Shown here in pieces: positions 1 to 11,879 of a stretch of 64,000 bases of DNA. How positions within the stretch are numbered: the stretch's first letter is position 1; the number at the start of each line of letters is the position of its first letter. The translations under genes and the position numbers were made by a program. This DNA is from Onchidella celtica (Eukaryota > Mollusca > Gastropoda > Systellommatophora > Onchidiidae), in contig OZ007569.1 in assembly GCA_963931925.1 (NCBI GenBank), forward strand, positions 46,451,021-46,515,020, given 5' to 3'. Under the pieces are notes generated by a model that worked only from the letters and a program-made list of their open reading frames with translations, made no database searches and was not told the origin of the DNA.

Positions 1-358
<358 letters not shown>

Positions 359-845
359 TAGGTCTTTATTTTAGGCGGTTTCTCTGATCTTGGCATTTAC
401 ACCTCACTTTTCTTGGTTTTTATTTGTTTTGTTCATGTTTTTGTGATAGGGATTTTTTTATTTTTTTTTTGCCTGGGCACCCCCCCCCCCCTCCCTCCCT
501 CCGCGTGATTTTTTTTTTCCGTACGAGCTTTAGCAAATTCAGGAGCGGGGCAGCAACACATCCCCGAACACAGGACAGCTCCAACACATCCCAGGGATTT
601 TCGGTGACGTTCAGAGTCATATCAGGCACAGACCAGGGATTGCAGCAGCCCTGGCAGTGTTCGATAGGACGAGAAATCTCTTAGCCGATGACCTGTGTTT
701 GGGGTGTGTGTTGCTGCCCCGCTCCTGAAATTGCCAAAGCTCGTACAAAAAAAAATAAAAAAAACACGCGGCCTTGTTAGGCCTGCTCTTCTATATTTCC
801 AACTGCCAAGATACCTTTAACCCGCGCAACGTGCACACCCGGTTC
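359..845 (-). mobile_element. tRNA-SINE family copy C, reverse, interrupted
   Basis: Two blocks match the SINE body and tail seen at 35355-35750 when read on the minus strand. One is near 359-430 (tail, TCTTTATTTTAGG and CACCTCACTTTTCTTGG). The other is 772-845 (GGCCTGCTCTTC, TTCCAACTGCC, AACGTGCACAC). The same body block recurs at 15290-15350. The two blocks are separated by an inverted-repeat element at about 500-773, so this copy appears to have been split by a later insertion. The tRNA-like head is not evident here. Confidence 0.6.
500..773. mobile_element. Fold-back (inverted-repeat) element nested in SINE copy
   Basis: Left arm, about 500-575, reads CCGCGTG, a poly-T run, then GTACGAGCTTTAGCAAATTC and AGGAGCGGGGCAGCAACAC. 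The right arm, about 700-773, is its reverse complement with only a few mismatches (GTGTTGCTGCCCCGCTCCTG then AAATTGCCAAAGCTCGTAC, a poly-A run, CACGCGG). The loop is about 125 bp. No coding content. It behaves like a MITE or fold-back element; the superfamily is unknown. Confidence 0.7.
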
Positions 846-2130
846 TTACTTTGTATAAATGTTTAACCTTTTCACGGCCGAACTCCAAAGATTTTTTTAG
901 CTAAGCGTATGTGCCAGATAAAGAGGGATCAGTTCCTAGTGCACCTATAAAGCTATAATTATTACTGGCAAAACTTTAATGTTATTATTACAATCTAGCA
1001 GTTAGATAACATAATGCTGTTCGCTGAGTCACCATGTGTAATTTTATGACCGAATACTTACACAAATGGGCAAGGTTTTAACAAGTTCTTAGCACAAGCT
1101 ACAAAATGCTGTTTTGTCACCGGCATAATAGCACTCACTGGTGGTAGTGAGGGGGTAAAATCAATATTGAAAAATATGTTAGACTGATCGATGATATATG
1201 TGTCGTATACCTCAGCAACATCAGTGGAAGTGTTGATCCCCACCCCCCAACTTTCTCATGTGACTACGACTACATCTCATGTAACAATGTAACTGCATTC
1301 CGCATCACGCCGTTTATTGAATAATAATAATAACAACAGCAACAGAAATTACCATGTATATATCTCAGACATAACATACCCGAGAAAGCAATGCTAAAGT
1401 CTAGTACGACTCCTAATTACACACAAGCAATTCATTCACTTAATCAATCCGAATGGGTGCATGGCCTAACAGTAACATTGTCACCATAGTAAAGCTCCCT
1501 TTTGTGTGTGTGTTGTTGTTTTTTTTGCTTATTTGCTAGGATTAAAAGATGGTGACGAGAAAATAATTATTTGATTGCGATGGCACCACTCCAGTGCGGG
1601 CTTGTGGATTGCTCCGTCCCGTGACCCGTATGTGCAATGGACATAGCATAGAATACTAATATTAACCATTAATTAGTTTTCTGCACGTGTAGATTTAACA
1701 TTAATCCTTTCCTCCTCCGTCTCCTTCTCCCAGCCTCTATCTACCCAATCTCCAAAGCGAGCAGTCAATAAGAAGGTAATGAAAAATTGATGCATAAACA
1801 ACAACAAAAACTGATAACCGTGGTGAAAAAAGGCAAAGTCAGCTATTTTAACAACATCATATTATCGTGGACTGTCAGAATATAACAGCAAAGTACTCAT
1901 CAACAGTTGCAGCTCGTTCGAAAAGGAAAGGGATTAAGAGAAAAAGAAAAAAAAGCAATGCAGTTTTTGTGTAAAGTACCTGCATGATAATTATAATTTT
2001 GCATCCGTACCTCTCCTTCATTAAGCATTTAGTTCTGTGTATGTGCAGGCCTTTGTTTTATAATTCTTTACAGGTGATACTGATGCTTTTTCAGAAGTTT
2101 CACAATTCTTCTCGACGAGGTTCTTCTCTC
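846..2130. other. Intergenic, no feature recognised
   Basis: AT-rich unique-looking sequence with short ORFs only and no recognisable protein. Contains a short AAT/AAC-rich run near 1318-1340. Nothing else could be supported. Confidence 0.5.
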
Positions 2131-2148
2131 TCTCTCTCTCTCTCTATC
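2131..2148. repeat. (TC)n microsatellite
   Basis: Short TC dinucleotide run. Confidence 0.9.
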
Positions 2149-2199
2149 TGTCACAAGTGGAGTGAGCGAGATTCTAAGGATTACGGGGAAGCGGGTATG

Positions 2200-3208
2200 A
2201 AATTGTGAGATTAGCTCACGGGATAGTGAAGTAGACAGTTAATTTGGAAGCGTGCAAGACGTGAGTAAAGTGGAGGCGATGAGGTAAAACGTGTGTAGTG
2301 AAAAGTCACTGCAAGTTAAGAAGTCCAAGAGGACAGACGTGAAAGAGAGCAGTCGGGAGTTGTAGTGTATTCCAGTGAAGACTGGTAGGTTGAATTATAA
2401 GGATTGATAATTGTGGTGATAGATCTACTATATTCTGATGATGACAATGATGCAAATAAGTTATATGCGAGGACTTAAGGAGTGTGCAAGTCATGTGTTA
2501 CTGTGTAAATAGATGTAAACGATGAGCGAGATATGTATGTTAGGAGCAGGGATTCCTAGCCTAGTCGGAGTGCTGTGTAATACTGTGGGGGTATGCTACA
2601 GTAGAGAGGTGCAGCTGTATGGTGGGTGAACTGTGGAATGTTATGTGTACGCTTGATGGTTCGTAGTGAGTGGTGAAGTGGATAGTAGGTACATAGTATT
2701 ATAGAGAGGTGATGTTATTCTTTATAGGTGCCGGGGACAGGCCAGCATAAGTGAGGTGCATGGGTTGGGCAGTGAGGCCACCCGCAGGCCAGCCTAAGTG
2801 AGGTGCATGGGTTGGGCAGTGAGGCCACCCGCAGGACAGTGAGGGCACATTATCCGTGGCAGTCTGGCCATATTCAGGAATGTATTAAGATATTGGTGTG
2901 AGATTAAGATATTGATGTGATGTTGAGCACGGGCAGTGAGATATCGTGCTACAAGGCAGTGCAGCCCTTGATGTATTGTTAGGCTGAGGCCAACTATCCT
3001 ATTGTAAAGGAGTGCTTATCCTAGAGAGGAACGGGAAGGGGAATGAATGCTTAAGGGAACGAGTGAGATGTTGTACTTATTGGATTGTCGTTATTAATGT
3101 TATAATAAATGTGTGAGCCTGTTTGATTGTTTTGTTAATTGTTATACTTGTTTGTTCGTGACTGTTACTGTCATATAAGTGCATCTCCCAATCTGGGATT
3201 TGTTACAC
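2200..3208. other. GT/GA-rich non-coding block, possible retroelement LTR
   Basis: About 1 kb of G/T- and G/A-biased sequence with no open frame. It has an AATAAA at about 3104 and ends with CTGGGATTTGTTACA directly against a TATC microsatellite. The composition resembles an LTR or retroelement untranslated region, but no paired copy is present in the window, so the call is only a suggestion. Confidence 0.2.
2741..2834. repeat. 47-bp tandem duplication
   Basis: Two adjacent 47-bp units (2741-2787 and 2788-2834) starting GCCAGC(A/C)TAAGTGAGG and ending CCACCCGCAG, almost identical. Confidence 0.92.
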
Positions 3209-3239
3209 TATCTATCTATCTATCTATCTATCTATCTGC
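3209..3239. repeat. (TATC)n microsatellite
   Basis: Short CTAT/TATC tetranucleotide run. Confidence 0.93.
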
Positions 3240-3711
3240 CTCCCGTCCTTCATCACCCTATGCCCAGACGTAAAAGGAGGAGAGGTGACCCTTCAGATCC
3301 AAGTCTGTGCCACCATTTACTCATTTACATATACTGGATCACATACGAGATTGTATTACTTAATCATCTCTAGAACATACTGTCTCCATCTATCCCACCT
3401 CAGGACCTTAACTTCATCACTGATACTAGGTACAATAAGATGAGACACATCGTGCACACAGTTTGGGCGCTGAACGGGAGCGGGGCCCATAGCACATTGC
3501 ACGAAAAGAAAACTTGATATAATGATAAATTAATGGGGTGGATCTGTTACTGAGCCACTGCGACTAAAAAGATAAAATAAAAAGTAACCCAAGTTTTCCT
3601 ACAGAGATTGAAGTTATAATTACAAAATAAATCACTTCAATCAAGACCAACAGCGATTGCTGAACGATGAATAAATTCAATATTTTCCCAAAATTGGCTT
3701 TGTATAAAATA

Positions 3712-3765
3712 CGCTTGTTCATGACTTCCGCGCACTCGTCGCTAGGTGCCGGTGCGAAATCTGTG
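3712..3765 (-). pseudogene. Possible degenerate 4CL-like C-terminal exon
   Basis: On the minus strand the frame FAPAPSDECAEVMNK resembles the VAPAELE-x-VM-x-x-HP segment expected directly after exon 8, but with a roughly 9-nt insertion and no acceptor in the right phase. It could be chance. No later exon with the catalytic Lys segment (PKTPSGK) was found between 1 and 3700. Confidence 0.2.
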
Positions 3766-3824
3766 CACACTAAACGCGATAGCTGTCTAGTCTTACTGCA
3801 TCTAGTATCTTTGATTTCACTAAC

Positions 3825-3907
3825 CTGATAACCCTTGTAGTTGATGATATCCTTCAGCCTGTCAACAATGTAGAAATGGCCGTCCTCGTCATATTAACCA
3901 ATGTCAC
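3825..3907 (-). CDS. 4CL-like exon 8, with in-frame stop
   Basis: 83 nt, acceptor TTATACAG, donor TATCAG/GTTAGT. Encodes GDIG, then a TAA stop (minus strand, about 3893-3895), then YDEDGHFYIVDRLKDI and INYKGYQ. This is the hinge region that carries the ribose-binding Asp and the Asp-Arg of the family. The position taken by the stop is usually Tyr or Phe, so a single base change would explain it. Reading resumes in perfect frame and phase. Confidence 0.8.
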
Positions 3908-3993
3908 CTGTATAAATCACCATGAGCATAGACAAGCGATTAGCTGAGCTATGCCTTCATGTGCCCATGTTCCAGATGAACTCAAACTATTGC

Positions 3994-3999
<6 letters not shown>

Positions 4000-4029
<30 letters not shown>
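4000..4029. repeat. (CA)n microsatellite
   Basis: CG/CA dinucleotide run followed by imperfect CACACA stretches to about 4070. Confidence 0.9.
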
Positions 4030-4386
4030 TGCATGTTACACACGCATGCGACACATACACCCACACAAACATTAGCTATGTCTATGTGTGGTACAGCAGC
4101 AGGGCTTGGCATGAAAATGAAATGTGGCAACAGAAAGAGACAAAAAGTGGAAAGAACGACATAGAAAAATAAGCTTACACAATGAAGTCACACAGTTTGT
4201 TAAACTTTTGTTGGGGGAAGGGGGTGTGTGAGTTTCCAGGTTTCACATTTCATTCTTAATTTTTTTTTGTGTGTGTGTTTCTTTTGTCCACTTGAAAACG
4301 ATTAGTAAGAAAAAGTCCTCTCAGTGCTTACTGCATTTACTGTGCTGGAAAAGGATGAGTATTAGATCTAGTGATCTCGTGTTTGT

Positions 4387-4695
4387 ATGAGAAATGTGTT
4401 TCACAGTTTGTATCGAGTTTGTATGAGGGGTGAGTTTCACAGTTTGTATCCTGTGTGTACAAGGGATGGGTTGCACAGTTTGTATCAGGGGTGGGTTTCA
4501 CAGTTTGTATCCTGTGTATACGAGGAATGGGTTTCACAGTTTGTATCAGGGGTGGGTTTCACAGTTTGTATCCTGTGTGTACAAGGAATGGGTTTCACAG
4601 TTTGTATCAGGGGTGGGTTTCACAGTTTGTATCCTGTGTGTACGAGGAATGGGTTTCACAGTTTGTATCATGTTTGTATCAGGGGTGCGTTTCAG
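4387..4695. repeat. Compound 61-bp minisatellite
   Basis: Array in which two subunits alternate: a 25-bp unit (CACAGTTTGTATCAGGGGTG plus GGTTT) and a 36-bp unit (CACAGTTTGTATCCTGTGTG plus TACAAGGAATGGGTTT). About five CACAGTTTGTAT pairs are present. It lies in the intron between 4CL-like exons 8 and 7. Open frames through it on both strands are repeat artefacts. Confidence 0.93.
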
Positions 4696-4774
4696 TTTGG
4701 AGTTCCGGGCGATACGGAAAGATTCTGGCTTGTAAGTTGACGGTATTTGAAGACGGAGGCAGAGCTTTGTCTAC

Positions 4775-4919
4775 CTGTTTTGAGCCATCCATCTTCAGCG
4801 AACGTTTCCTGTGTAGCGCTCTTGTTGTCAAGGTAACCAAGCATAACTTGAGGTCCTCGTACCCAGAGTTCTCCTTTTGTGTTAGCGCCAACTTCCTGGT
4901 TGGTCTCGATGTTAACTAT
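4775..4919 (-). CDS. 4CL-like exon 7
   Basis: 145 nt, acceptor CATTATAG, donor AAACAG/GTAGAC. Encodes IVNIETNQEVGANTKGELWV, RGPQVMLGYLDNKSATQETF and AEDGWLKT. It matches the GE(L/I)-x-x-RGPQVM-x-GYL-x-N and DGWL-x-TGD blocks. Leaves phase 1 and completes Gly of the GDIG in exon 8. Confidence 0.83.
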
Positions 4920-4975
4920 CTATAATGTAACAAAAATATAACTTCTCTGTGTGTCTGTTGGTCTGTTTGTGTTTG

Positions 4976-5078
<103 letters not shown>

Positions 5079-5809
5079 CCATGAAGCCATCAGATTAAAA
5101 ACTGTGTTCTTTCTTACTCTAGGAGCTAACGTTTTAACAATTCACTGTCTGGAATTTTTCATCGATACATAATTATTATGAAGCCCCTAAGCTGTGGCTG
5201 TTCTTGCTAGTCTTTCCGCCCTTTTCATGTAAAAATTCTTTCACGGAGAACGACTTCACGCTTGAAATGGGCTCTTCTCCAACTAGATGTCACTGTACGG
5301 CAAACAAACGTTCACGAACTCATTATCTCCAGGCATCAAAATGGAATATTTCTAAAACACAAATTCTCACGGTCATATTCACTGTTAAAATTATATCTAG
5401 GTTTAAATTCATAGCCCTTTTACATAAGCTTCTTCTGGGATCCTATTCTGGTTCCGAAACAACGCTCATGTGGTCTAATTTCAAACTCATCTGATATATC
5501 TAGTAGACTGATCGCAACCTTAGTTCTTATTTGTTCCACTTCCAGCTCCTAGTTTTTGCACAACTGAAAAATTCTGTGTTAAACATTTGTGGCTTTAGTA
5601 TTATGATAAGGGGAATAAATGGGAACTGTGAAACAGCTTGATAAGTGCCACAATGCATTTTAAACAGGTGTCAAAATGTGCATTTCTACATACTAAAAAT
5701 CTCCAGTTTTGGGTTGTTTTTTCAGGAAATGGAGATAATACAAACAAGAACTGGGGCCGCGTAATAGCTAGAACGCCTCAGTGTACTGTGTGAGTACTTG
5801 AACTCTCAC

Positions 5810-5910
5810 CTTACAGTCAGTATTGGGCGCTGGCACACCTATTGATCCGAACTTCCATCCTTCCATTGGACACATGTGAGTGGCTGGACTTGTCTCGGTC
5901 ATACCATAAC
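5810..5910 (-). CDS. 4CL-like exon 6, YGMTE motif
   Basis: 101 nt, acceptor GCATTTCCAG, donor TGTAAG/GTGAGA. Encodes GYGMTETSPATHMCPMEGWK and FGSIGVPAPNTDCK. GYGMTE is the aromatic-plus-acid adenine/AMP contact motif of the superfamily. Phase fits both neighbours. Confidence 0.83.
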
Positions 5911-6037
5911 CTGGAAATGCAGCAGTCGTTTTGCAGTTTTAAAACGTAAACATTGATGCGGGCTACTACTTGAGTACGAATGTGTGACATGCAATTGCCA
6001 ACTATCAATAAGGTATATTATTTTGACAATGTGTAGA

Positions 6038-6310
6038 TTTCATGCATATCCCAAGAAGATACAATGCTTGCGGGTCCATGAAAGAATTATTTTCTAATGT
6101 GGACCCACACCGCGCCTTGTCTTTTCTGAAAGAAGCCAGGATCTACAACTTGATTTAAAGACATTCATACTCATTTACAATATTCTCTTTAAATCTATTC
6201 AAAACAGTTGTTGAGAATTTTACCAGTGCAATAATGTTGTAACGGAACTATTTACGTCTACTTGTGAAACTTAAAATTGATTTCTTCTTCTTCTTCTTCT
6301 TTCGTTCACC
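6038..6310 (+). mobile_element. Truncated LINE 3' end (family L-A, copy 1)
   Basis: Reads in frame as HIPRRYNACGSMKELFSNVD, PHRALSFLKEARIYNLI, stop at 6156-6158. The same C-terminal peptide pattern (ECVDF-x-H-x-x-RR, DP-x-x-x-LSFLKEA-x-Y) is found at four other places here (22161, 32190, 33060, 42070). It fits the C-terminal tail of a LINE ORF2 from an RNase-H-bearing clade, which is inference from memory. It is followed by an AT-rich UTR and a CTT run near 6284-6302. Only the extreme 3' part is present, a 5'-truncated insertion. Confidence 0.55.
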
Positions 6311-9300
6311 AATCTAAATCTGCAGATTTGTTCTTTTAAGAAAATCTACGGTTTTCTGCAGTTGTGGCAGAGCACCATAGCGTCTGACATTCAGTTAAAA
6401 TTGATGAAGTGTTGGATTGAACTAGGAGTGGGTAATGTGGTTACTGCGTGGGTTCAATAGTAACTCCCTTAAGGATACACAGGATTAACAAACACAGGGT
6501 TCTGCTGGCAATCTTATTTATTCAAAAGCCTAACAAAGGTATCGCTACCAAAAGGCATAGGGAAAACCCTACCAAGAAAAGGAAAAGAAACCCAGAAAAA
6601 GAAGCCCAAAAAAAGAAGCCCAACCAGCCATAAGCTGGAACAAGAGAAAAAGACGAAAATATGATTAGGATATAATGACAACATTAATCAGGCAATCAAT
6701 GGTGGACATACATAGTAATAGTATTAAGTATTAAATCAAACAACAACAACATAATATAGAATTTAAGCAATAACCAACTGGATATGTATGCATGGAATAA
6801 AATAGCGCTAAGGTTAATGAATAACAACTACAAGTGGCTATATCATATACACAAGGAGTTTCCTAGTACACTGGCAACATAAACTAATTAATGTACTAAT
6901 CAAAGTATGAAGGACATAACGAATGAAGGGGCAAGAACACAATAGTTTCGCTCCACTGAGCCGGTGTACAACACATCCAGAGTGGCCATTCCATTTAATA
7001 ACGCAGTGGTCAACATGGCCCACTGACCGTCCATAACACAGACGCTGCATCCCAATGCAGGCCATCCTCATAGGCCCACTCCCATTATTAGTACTAACCC
7101 GCCCCAGGGCTATTGTATTGGTTACTTCCCTTCCCAATCGATACTGAAGGGTCATGCCCTTTGACCTTAGCCGCGGAGCTATGCCGCCAGGCTAACATGT
7201 GTATGACACACCACTAGATACATAAAGTAATGTGTACATTCCTTAAAATGAAACTGTCCTTCACACACTTACGAAACTCATAGAAGCATAATACATCTGG
7301 ATAACTATAATACATGCACATGATATATATATATATGTCGGCGAGACTCATTGCAACATGTGTAGACTCACTGAAACATTGTTCATCCACCGCCGCACAT
7401 AGAACAATCCTGGGGCTCACCCATGTGAGGCCCAACTAATATTATACATCTCCAATAGGCCTACATGTAATTAATTACACATCTTAAACATTTAAACACA
7501 CAATCACAATCACACTGCTCTCTATAGCATAGTGGTACTGGCAAGGTACACAAATACCCGTAATACAATCAAGTGTATAGTGCCGCTCGCTATAACATAA
7601 GCCGTCCACATTAACATGTCAGGAAATCCTCACTGCCTACCACAAGGCAATGCTACACATACACTATATATATGCACACAAGCAAATCGTGATAGCTTGG
7701 TTAGCGAGCCATCATATCATCTAGCACCGCAAACGTTAACTTTGACAATAAAGTCACAATATCAAGACACTGCACTGCATCGCGCATCTTACACGTCTTA
7801 TGACAATGGCAATTACCGTTGAGCCGGACTCATAATAGTCTCTGTAGATCAGCATTCTCTACGCGGCATCCAAGAAGGGGGGGGGGGGTGGGTGCGCAAA
7901 TTAAAGTCACTTCTAATATAATAGTCTCCAACTTACCCAAAGTTTCTCTGCTACTGGCGCAACTGGACTAGGCCATGTTTTGGGCGAGGCGCGCCACGGC
8001 AGGCCGCCGCCGGTCTAGGTTCACTGTGCTGTCGGCTCTTGTCTCTGCGTCTTTGATGGAGTGTGCTGACCACTCGAACTCGTATCTTATTTATGAGCCC
8101 GCGCGGACGTCCCAGAGAGCTATTACGTAGAAAGTATTTGGACAAGTGAAAGGCTCGGACATGGAGTCCAGCCCGACAATAAAACTGGTTAGGGTCCTAA
8201 CACAATCGAATTTACAGTACGGTTAAAAGGGTGCACACAAAAGTCAATTAGGTATCCCAGTAAACTGCAGAACTTACTCTAACGTCCCCTCCAGCTATAA
8301 TTGAATAAATTTGACCCAGGTTGGAATTATCGGGGATAACATGCGTCTAACTCATAGTTTGCTTTAGATCCGAGATCCTCTTATTAATTATTTCAATAGG
8401 ACATGTGCATCAAAGTACAACGAAATTAGTACCATTATAAAGTAGAAACTTGCTGCTACAATTCTAACTGACTACTTTTACCAGAAACCCGGTAATAGTT
8501 TTAATATAAATTTTCAAAGTGTCAGGACTAACAACATTCGACAATTTTGTGCGGGATACTTTCGTCCATTAATACGACGTATCTCCATTGATAACAAACG
8601 TTATCATGAGTACCTATTTTGTACCGATAGGGTATTGCCTACTCTCAACAATGAATTCGGGTTCCCGTCTTTCTGTCAGTGGATAACAACGAAGGAGCGA
8701 GTTGTAAGAAACTTAAAGCCATGATATAAGAGTTGGAAGCCCGGTGGTCAACATTTCCAACTGACCAATCAAAATGCGCGCTTTTCACCGTGATGTGAAT
8801 AACGGGTCCCGCGCTAGTATTACAAGGGAAATAATCCAATTAATGGTACTCGGCCAAGTGTCCATATATTACTATGAGTGGCCGTCCCTCACTCACGCAC
8901 CAGAGTTACCATGAAAGCACATTAAAAATAGAAAGTCGTTCATCCTCTCACAGAAGCTTTGAGTACAAGAATAAATAGGGTACCCAAGAAAGACCGTGGA
9001 TGGTGCAAAGTGGCCGTCATCGTGGGAGGCGCCGTGAAACCAAAACTCAAACTCAACTCAAAATTGAACGCCAAGCTGGCAATAATCTTGGTGAAGCGGT
9101 TGGAGTTGAAATAATAAAAGAATAAAGCAATTATAGTTTGCTCAAAGAATGAAGCACTGACCCGCTGGTTGTGTAATATGCACAGTGCACAATACGTAGA
9201 CGCCTAGGAGGTTTGAAGTTGAACACACGTTTATTTCCACTGCACGAGAACGATAACTATGGTCCATAGCCTACCCATTTTCTGAAAAACTGGAGATCTT

Positions 9301-9775
9301 TTAGTTTGTAGAAGAGTTATAACAAATACACACTCTGACACTCGTTTAAAATGCATTGTGGCACTCTATCAAGCTAGTTCATAGTTCTGATTTATTCTAA
9401 CTCTTTATCACAATACTAACGCCGCAAACGTTTAACGTCGAATTTCTCAGTTGTGCACACACAAAAAAGTGAGGATGGAACAAACAGGAACTAAGTTCGG
9501 GATAAATCGTCAGTTGAGGAAAAGAACTCAAGTTGCGTGGAGGTAACGAACAAATTATAAGTTTTTCTCTCGGCTTCCAAATAATTATGCAAAGCTCGGG
9601 TTGCCATATTTTAATAACTATTTACTGACTTTGTGATTGCCGCAGACAGTCAACATTGTTTTGGGAGAATGGGATTTGCATGACAAAGTCCGACAAAGTC
9701 AGACAAAGTTTATAACAAGACATTTCAATTTCTGTCACATTATATTGTGAATGAAGCACAGGAATGGATATTCAC
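6311..9775. other. Large intron of the 4CL-like locus, repeat-derived
   Basis: No coding exon recognised. Includes a poly-G run near 7877-7887, an AT run at 7324-7336, a LINE 3'-tail fragment near 9005-9060, and two short blocks that resemble each other (about 7003-7033 and 8737-8768, sharing GGTCAACAT and ACTGACC), probably remnants of one repeat family. Confidence 0.4.
9005..9062 (+). mobile_element. LINE family L-A 3' terminal fragment
   Basis: CAAAGTGGCCGTCATCGTG, then GCCGTGAAACC and AAACTCAAACTCAACTC, matches the 3' end of the copy at 33060-33357 (CAAAGTGGCCGTTATCGTGC ... AAACTCAAACTCAAACTC). Only the terminal ~60 bp is seen. Confidence 0.55.
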
Positions 9776-9947
9776 CTTGGCGTATACAGTGCAAGTTTAG
9801 CCTCTCAGTTACTTGCTCAGTCAGTAACCTATCTAGTGACGCTGCCCCTGAGATTAGTGTGGTCAAACTTGATAGGTCATAGGTCAGGGCATCAGGACTA
9901 TTTGCCAGAACAGTCATCACAGGGGGCGCTATCAGAGCAAAAGTCGC
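9776..9947 (-). CDS. 4CL-like exon 5
   Basis: 172 nt, acceptor CTGTTAG, donor GCCAAG/GTGAAT. Encodes ATFALIAPPVMTVLANSPDA, LTYDLSSLTTLISGAASLDR and ERLNLHCIRQ: the conserved PP-V-x-x-L-A, YDLSSL and SGAA-x-L segments. Joins exon 4 in phase 0 and leaves phase 1, completing the Gly of the next exon's GYGMTE. Confidence 0.82.
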
Positions 9948-9987
9948 CTAACAGAATTGGATTAGGATAATGGCTTGGCTCAGATTA

Positions 9988-9994
9988 AAGATTG

Positions 9995-10039
<45 letters not shown>

Positions 10040-10041
10040 GT

Positions 10042-10097
<56 letters not shown>

Positions 10098-10107
10098 CTA
10101 TCTATCC

Positions 10108-10197
<90 letters not shown>

Positions 10198-10198
10198 G
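9988..10198. repeat. (TCTA)n microsatellite
   Basis: About 210 bp of TCTA with rare variants (TTTA, TCCA, TCTG), decaying into TCTG/TCTA-rich sequence to about 10345. Located in the intron upstream of 4CL-like exon 5. Ile/Tyr/Leu/Ser-rich frames through it are artefacts. Confidence 0.97.
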
Positions 10199-11223
10199 CC
10201 TCTGTCTGCTTATCCAGTTTTCGGGTTACTCCTGGCCTGTTTGTCGATCTAACTTTCTGCCTGTCTGTCTGTCTGCCTGACCGTCTGTCTACCTATTTAT
10301 TTATCTGTGTGTCCGTATATCTTTCTGTGTATCTATCTTTTTGTCTGTCTACACTTCTTTGATCAAAGGGTGAAAACGAAGGGCGAAAGCATTTGTCCAA
10401 CTGAGAGACAAACTTCCAAAGAAAAAAAAAAGTCTCCTTCTAGGTTTTTGTTGTTTTGAGCAGCAGATCATTGGTGATTAATATTATATCTATATTTTCT
10501 AGATATTCTTAATGACACTTTTCGAGTATTTCTTGAACTCCGACCTGGAACATGTCTGTCTTTATTATTATTTTCGAAATAGGAAAATATTACAAAACAT
10601 TCCTTTCCTGTGTTTGAAAAACTATCCTGACACAAATTTTTAGCCCAATCAAATATAGATACTACCATGAAAATAAAATACTTTTCCTCCTTTCCTGCTT
10701 ATACTATCTTCCACTCCAGCTTCTTCACTCCGTAGCGCAGGATCAACAAAACAGATTCACGTGTTTCAGCTTACCTGACGCTATCTTCCCATAACAATCA
10801 TCATGTTGTAAAGGGAGTAAAGGCCTCCAATGTAACCATGAACGGCTTTTTCATCGCTGATAATTACATTCTACAAATAACCATATTACGCACTGAAGAC
10901 TTAAAGGTGTACGCGGCCATAATATGTTAGAAGATCTTGAAGTTCTCTGTTTCGTTGATTTTGAACCACCACTGAGTTGAACCAGAGAGACTGCATAGCT
11001 ATATCCAGCCTCTCTGGTTGAACAGAAGAAAGTACTGATATTTTGAGCCAGAAAAAAAAAAGACACATTTTCTTGGAGTAAAATTAAAAAAGTATGACAG
11101 GAAATTTCATTCTGCGCCTCCGTTTACACATTCATGATCGAAATCCAACTTTAAAATCAGTTCTGTGTATTCCCCGAGTCAGTCAGCCAACTATCAATAA
11201 AATAATTTATAAAAAAGATTCAC

Positions 11224-11401
11224 CTTGTAGTCCTCGATAGTTTTCAGGAAAGTTTCTGGGCTAAACCTCGGCAGAATGACTGTGGACGCCCCCTGACTGA
11301 GAGGGTTGAGGGTTCCAATCACAAGGCCGGCGATATGGGCCATGGGTAGAGCGATGACAGACGTGTCCTCAGCCCTGGACAAGGGCAGGTAAGACGGGTG
11401 G
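11224..11401 (-). CDS. 4CL-like exon 4
   Basis: 178 nt, acceptor TTACCTCCAG, donor TACAAG/GTGAAT. Encodes HPSYLPLSRAEDTSVIALPM, AHIAGLVIGTLNPLSQGAST and ILPRFSPETFLKTIEDYK, the typical LP-x-x-H-x-x-G-L plus G-A-x-x-V-x-x-x-x-F block. Starts with one base completing the exon 3 codon and ends in phase 0. Confidence 0.82.
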
Positions 11402-11514
11402 CTGGAGGTAAACAAAGGACCATAACGAGGATCTTTGAGTGTCAGTTTGGGTTTTAATTCTCATCGCCTTGATAATGCCCGCACTGCGTCCTACACAATC
11501 TCATCTCACCCACT

Positions 11515-11650
11515 CAAGAGAGAGAAAGAGGGGGGAGGGAGGGAGGGTGGGAGAGAGAGAGATACAGAGACACACACACACACACAGAGGGGGCAGTGGG
11601 AGAGTGTGAAAGAGGGGAGGAGGGGGGAGTGAATGAGAGAGTGAGTGACA
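11515..11650. repeat. Purine-rich GA/GGGA low-complexity tract
   Basis: GAGA, GGGA and CACA simple sequence in the intron between 4CL-like exons 4 and 3. Confidence 0.9.
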
Positions 11651-11679
11651 GGCAAAAGAAAACATTTGTAAATATTTAC

Positions 11680-11879
11680 CTCAAGGCCAATAAATCTGCA
11701 GACAAATTAAAGTGGCTCAGCTTAACTCCCTTCGGCAATCCCGTGGTTGCACTGGAAAAGGGAAGCAGCGCCACCTGCCCGGAATTTACTTCTGATTGGA
11801 CAAGAGCTCGATTTGCCTGCGGTGACTTTAACTTTGAGAAAGGGAAGCAATCCTTCGCCTCCCCGAAAACCATGGGATG
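11680..11879 (-). CDS. 4CL-like exon 3, P-loop
   Basis: 200 nt, acceptor GAATGAAG after a pyrimidine tract, donor TTGAG/GTAAAT. Encodes HPMVFGEAKDCFPFSKLKS and then LLPFSSATTGLPKGVKLSHF, the AMP-binding signature. In the family pattern the residue after SS is Gly; here it is Ala (codon GCA), a change expected to affect nucleotide binding. Ends in phase 2 and joins exon 4 to give a Ser codon. Confidence 0.8.

Noticed and set aside
4455..4925. 156-codon plus-strand frame with repeated FHSLYPVC-type units
   Set aside because: It is the 61-bp minisatellite read through; the downstream part overlaps 4CL-like exon 7 on the opposite strand.
9970..10362. Long Tyr/Leu/Ser/Ile-repeat open frames in all three plus frames
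   Set aside because: Pure TCTA microsatellite translated in every frame; no unique sequence and no gene context.
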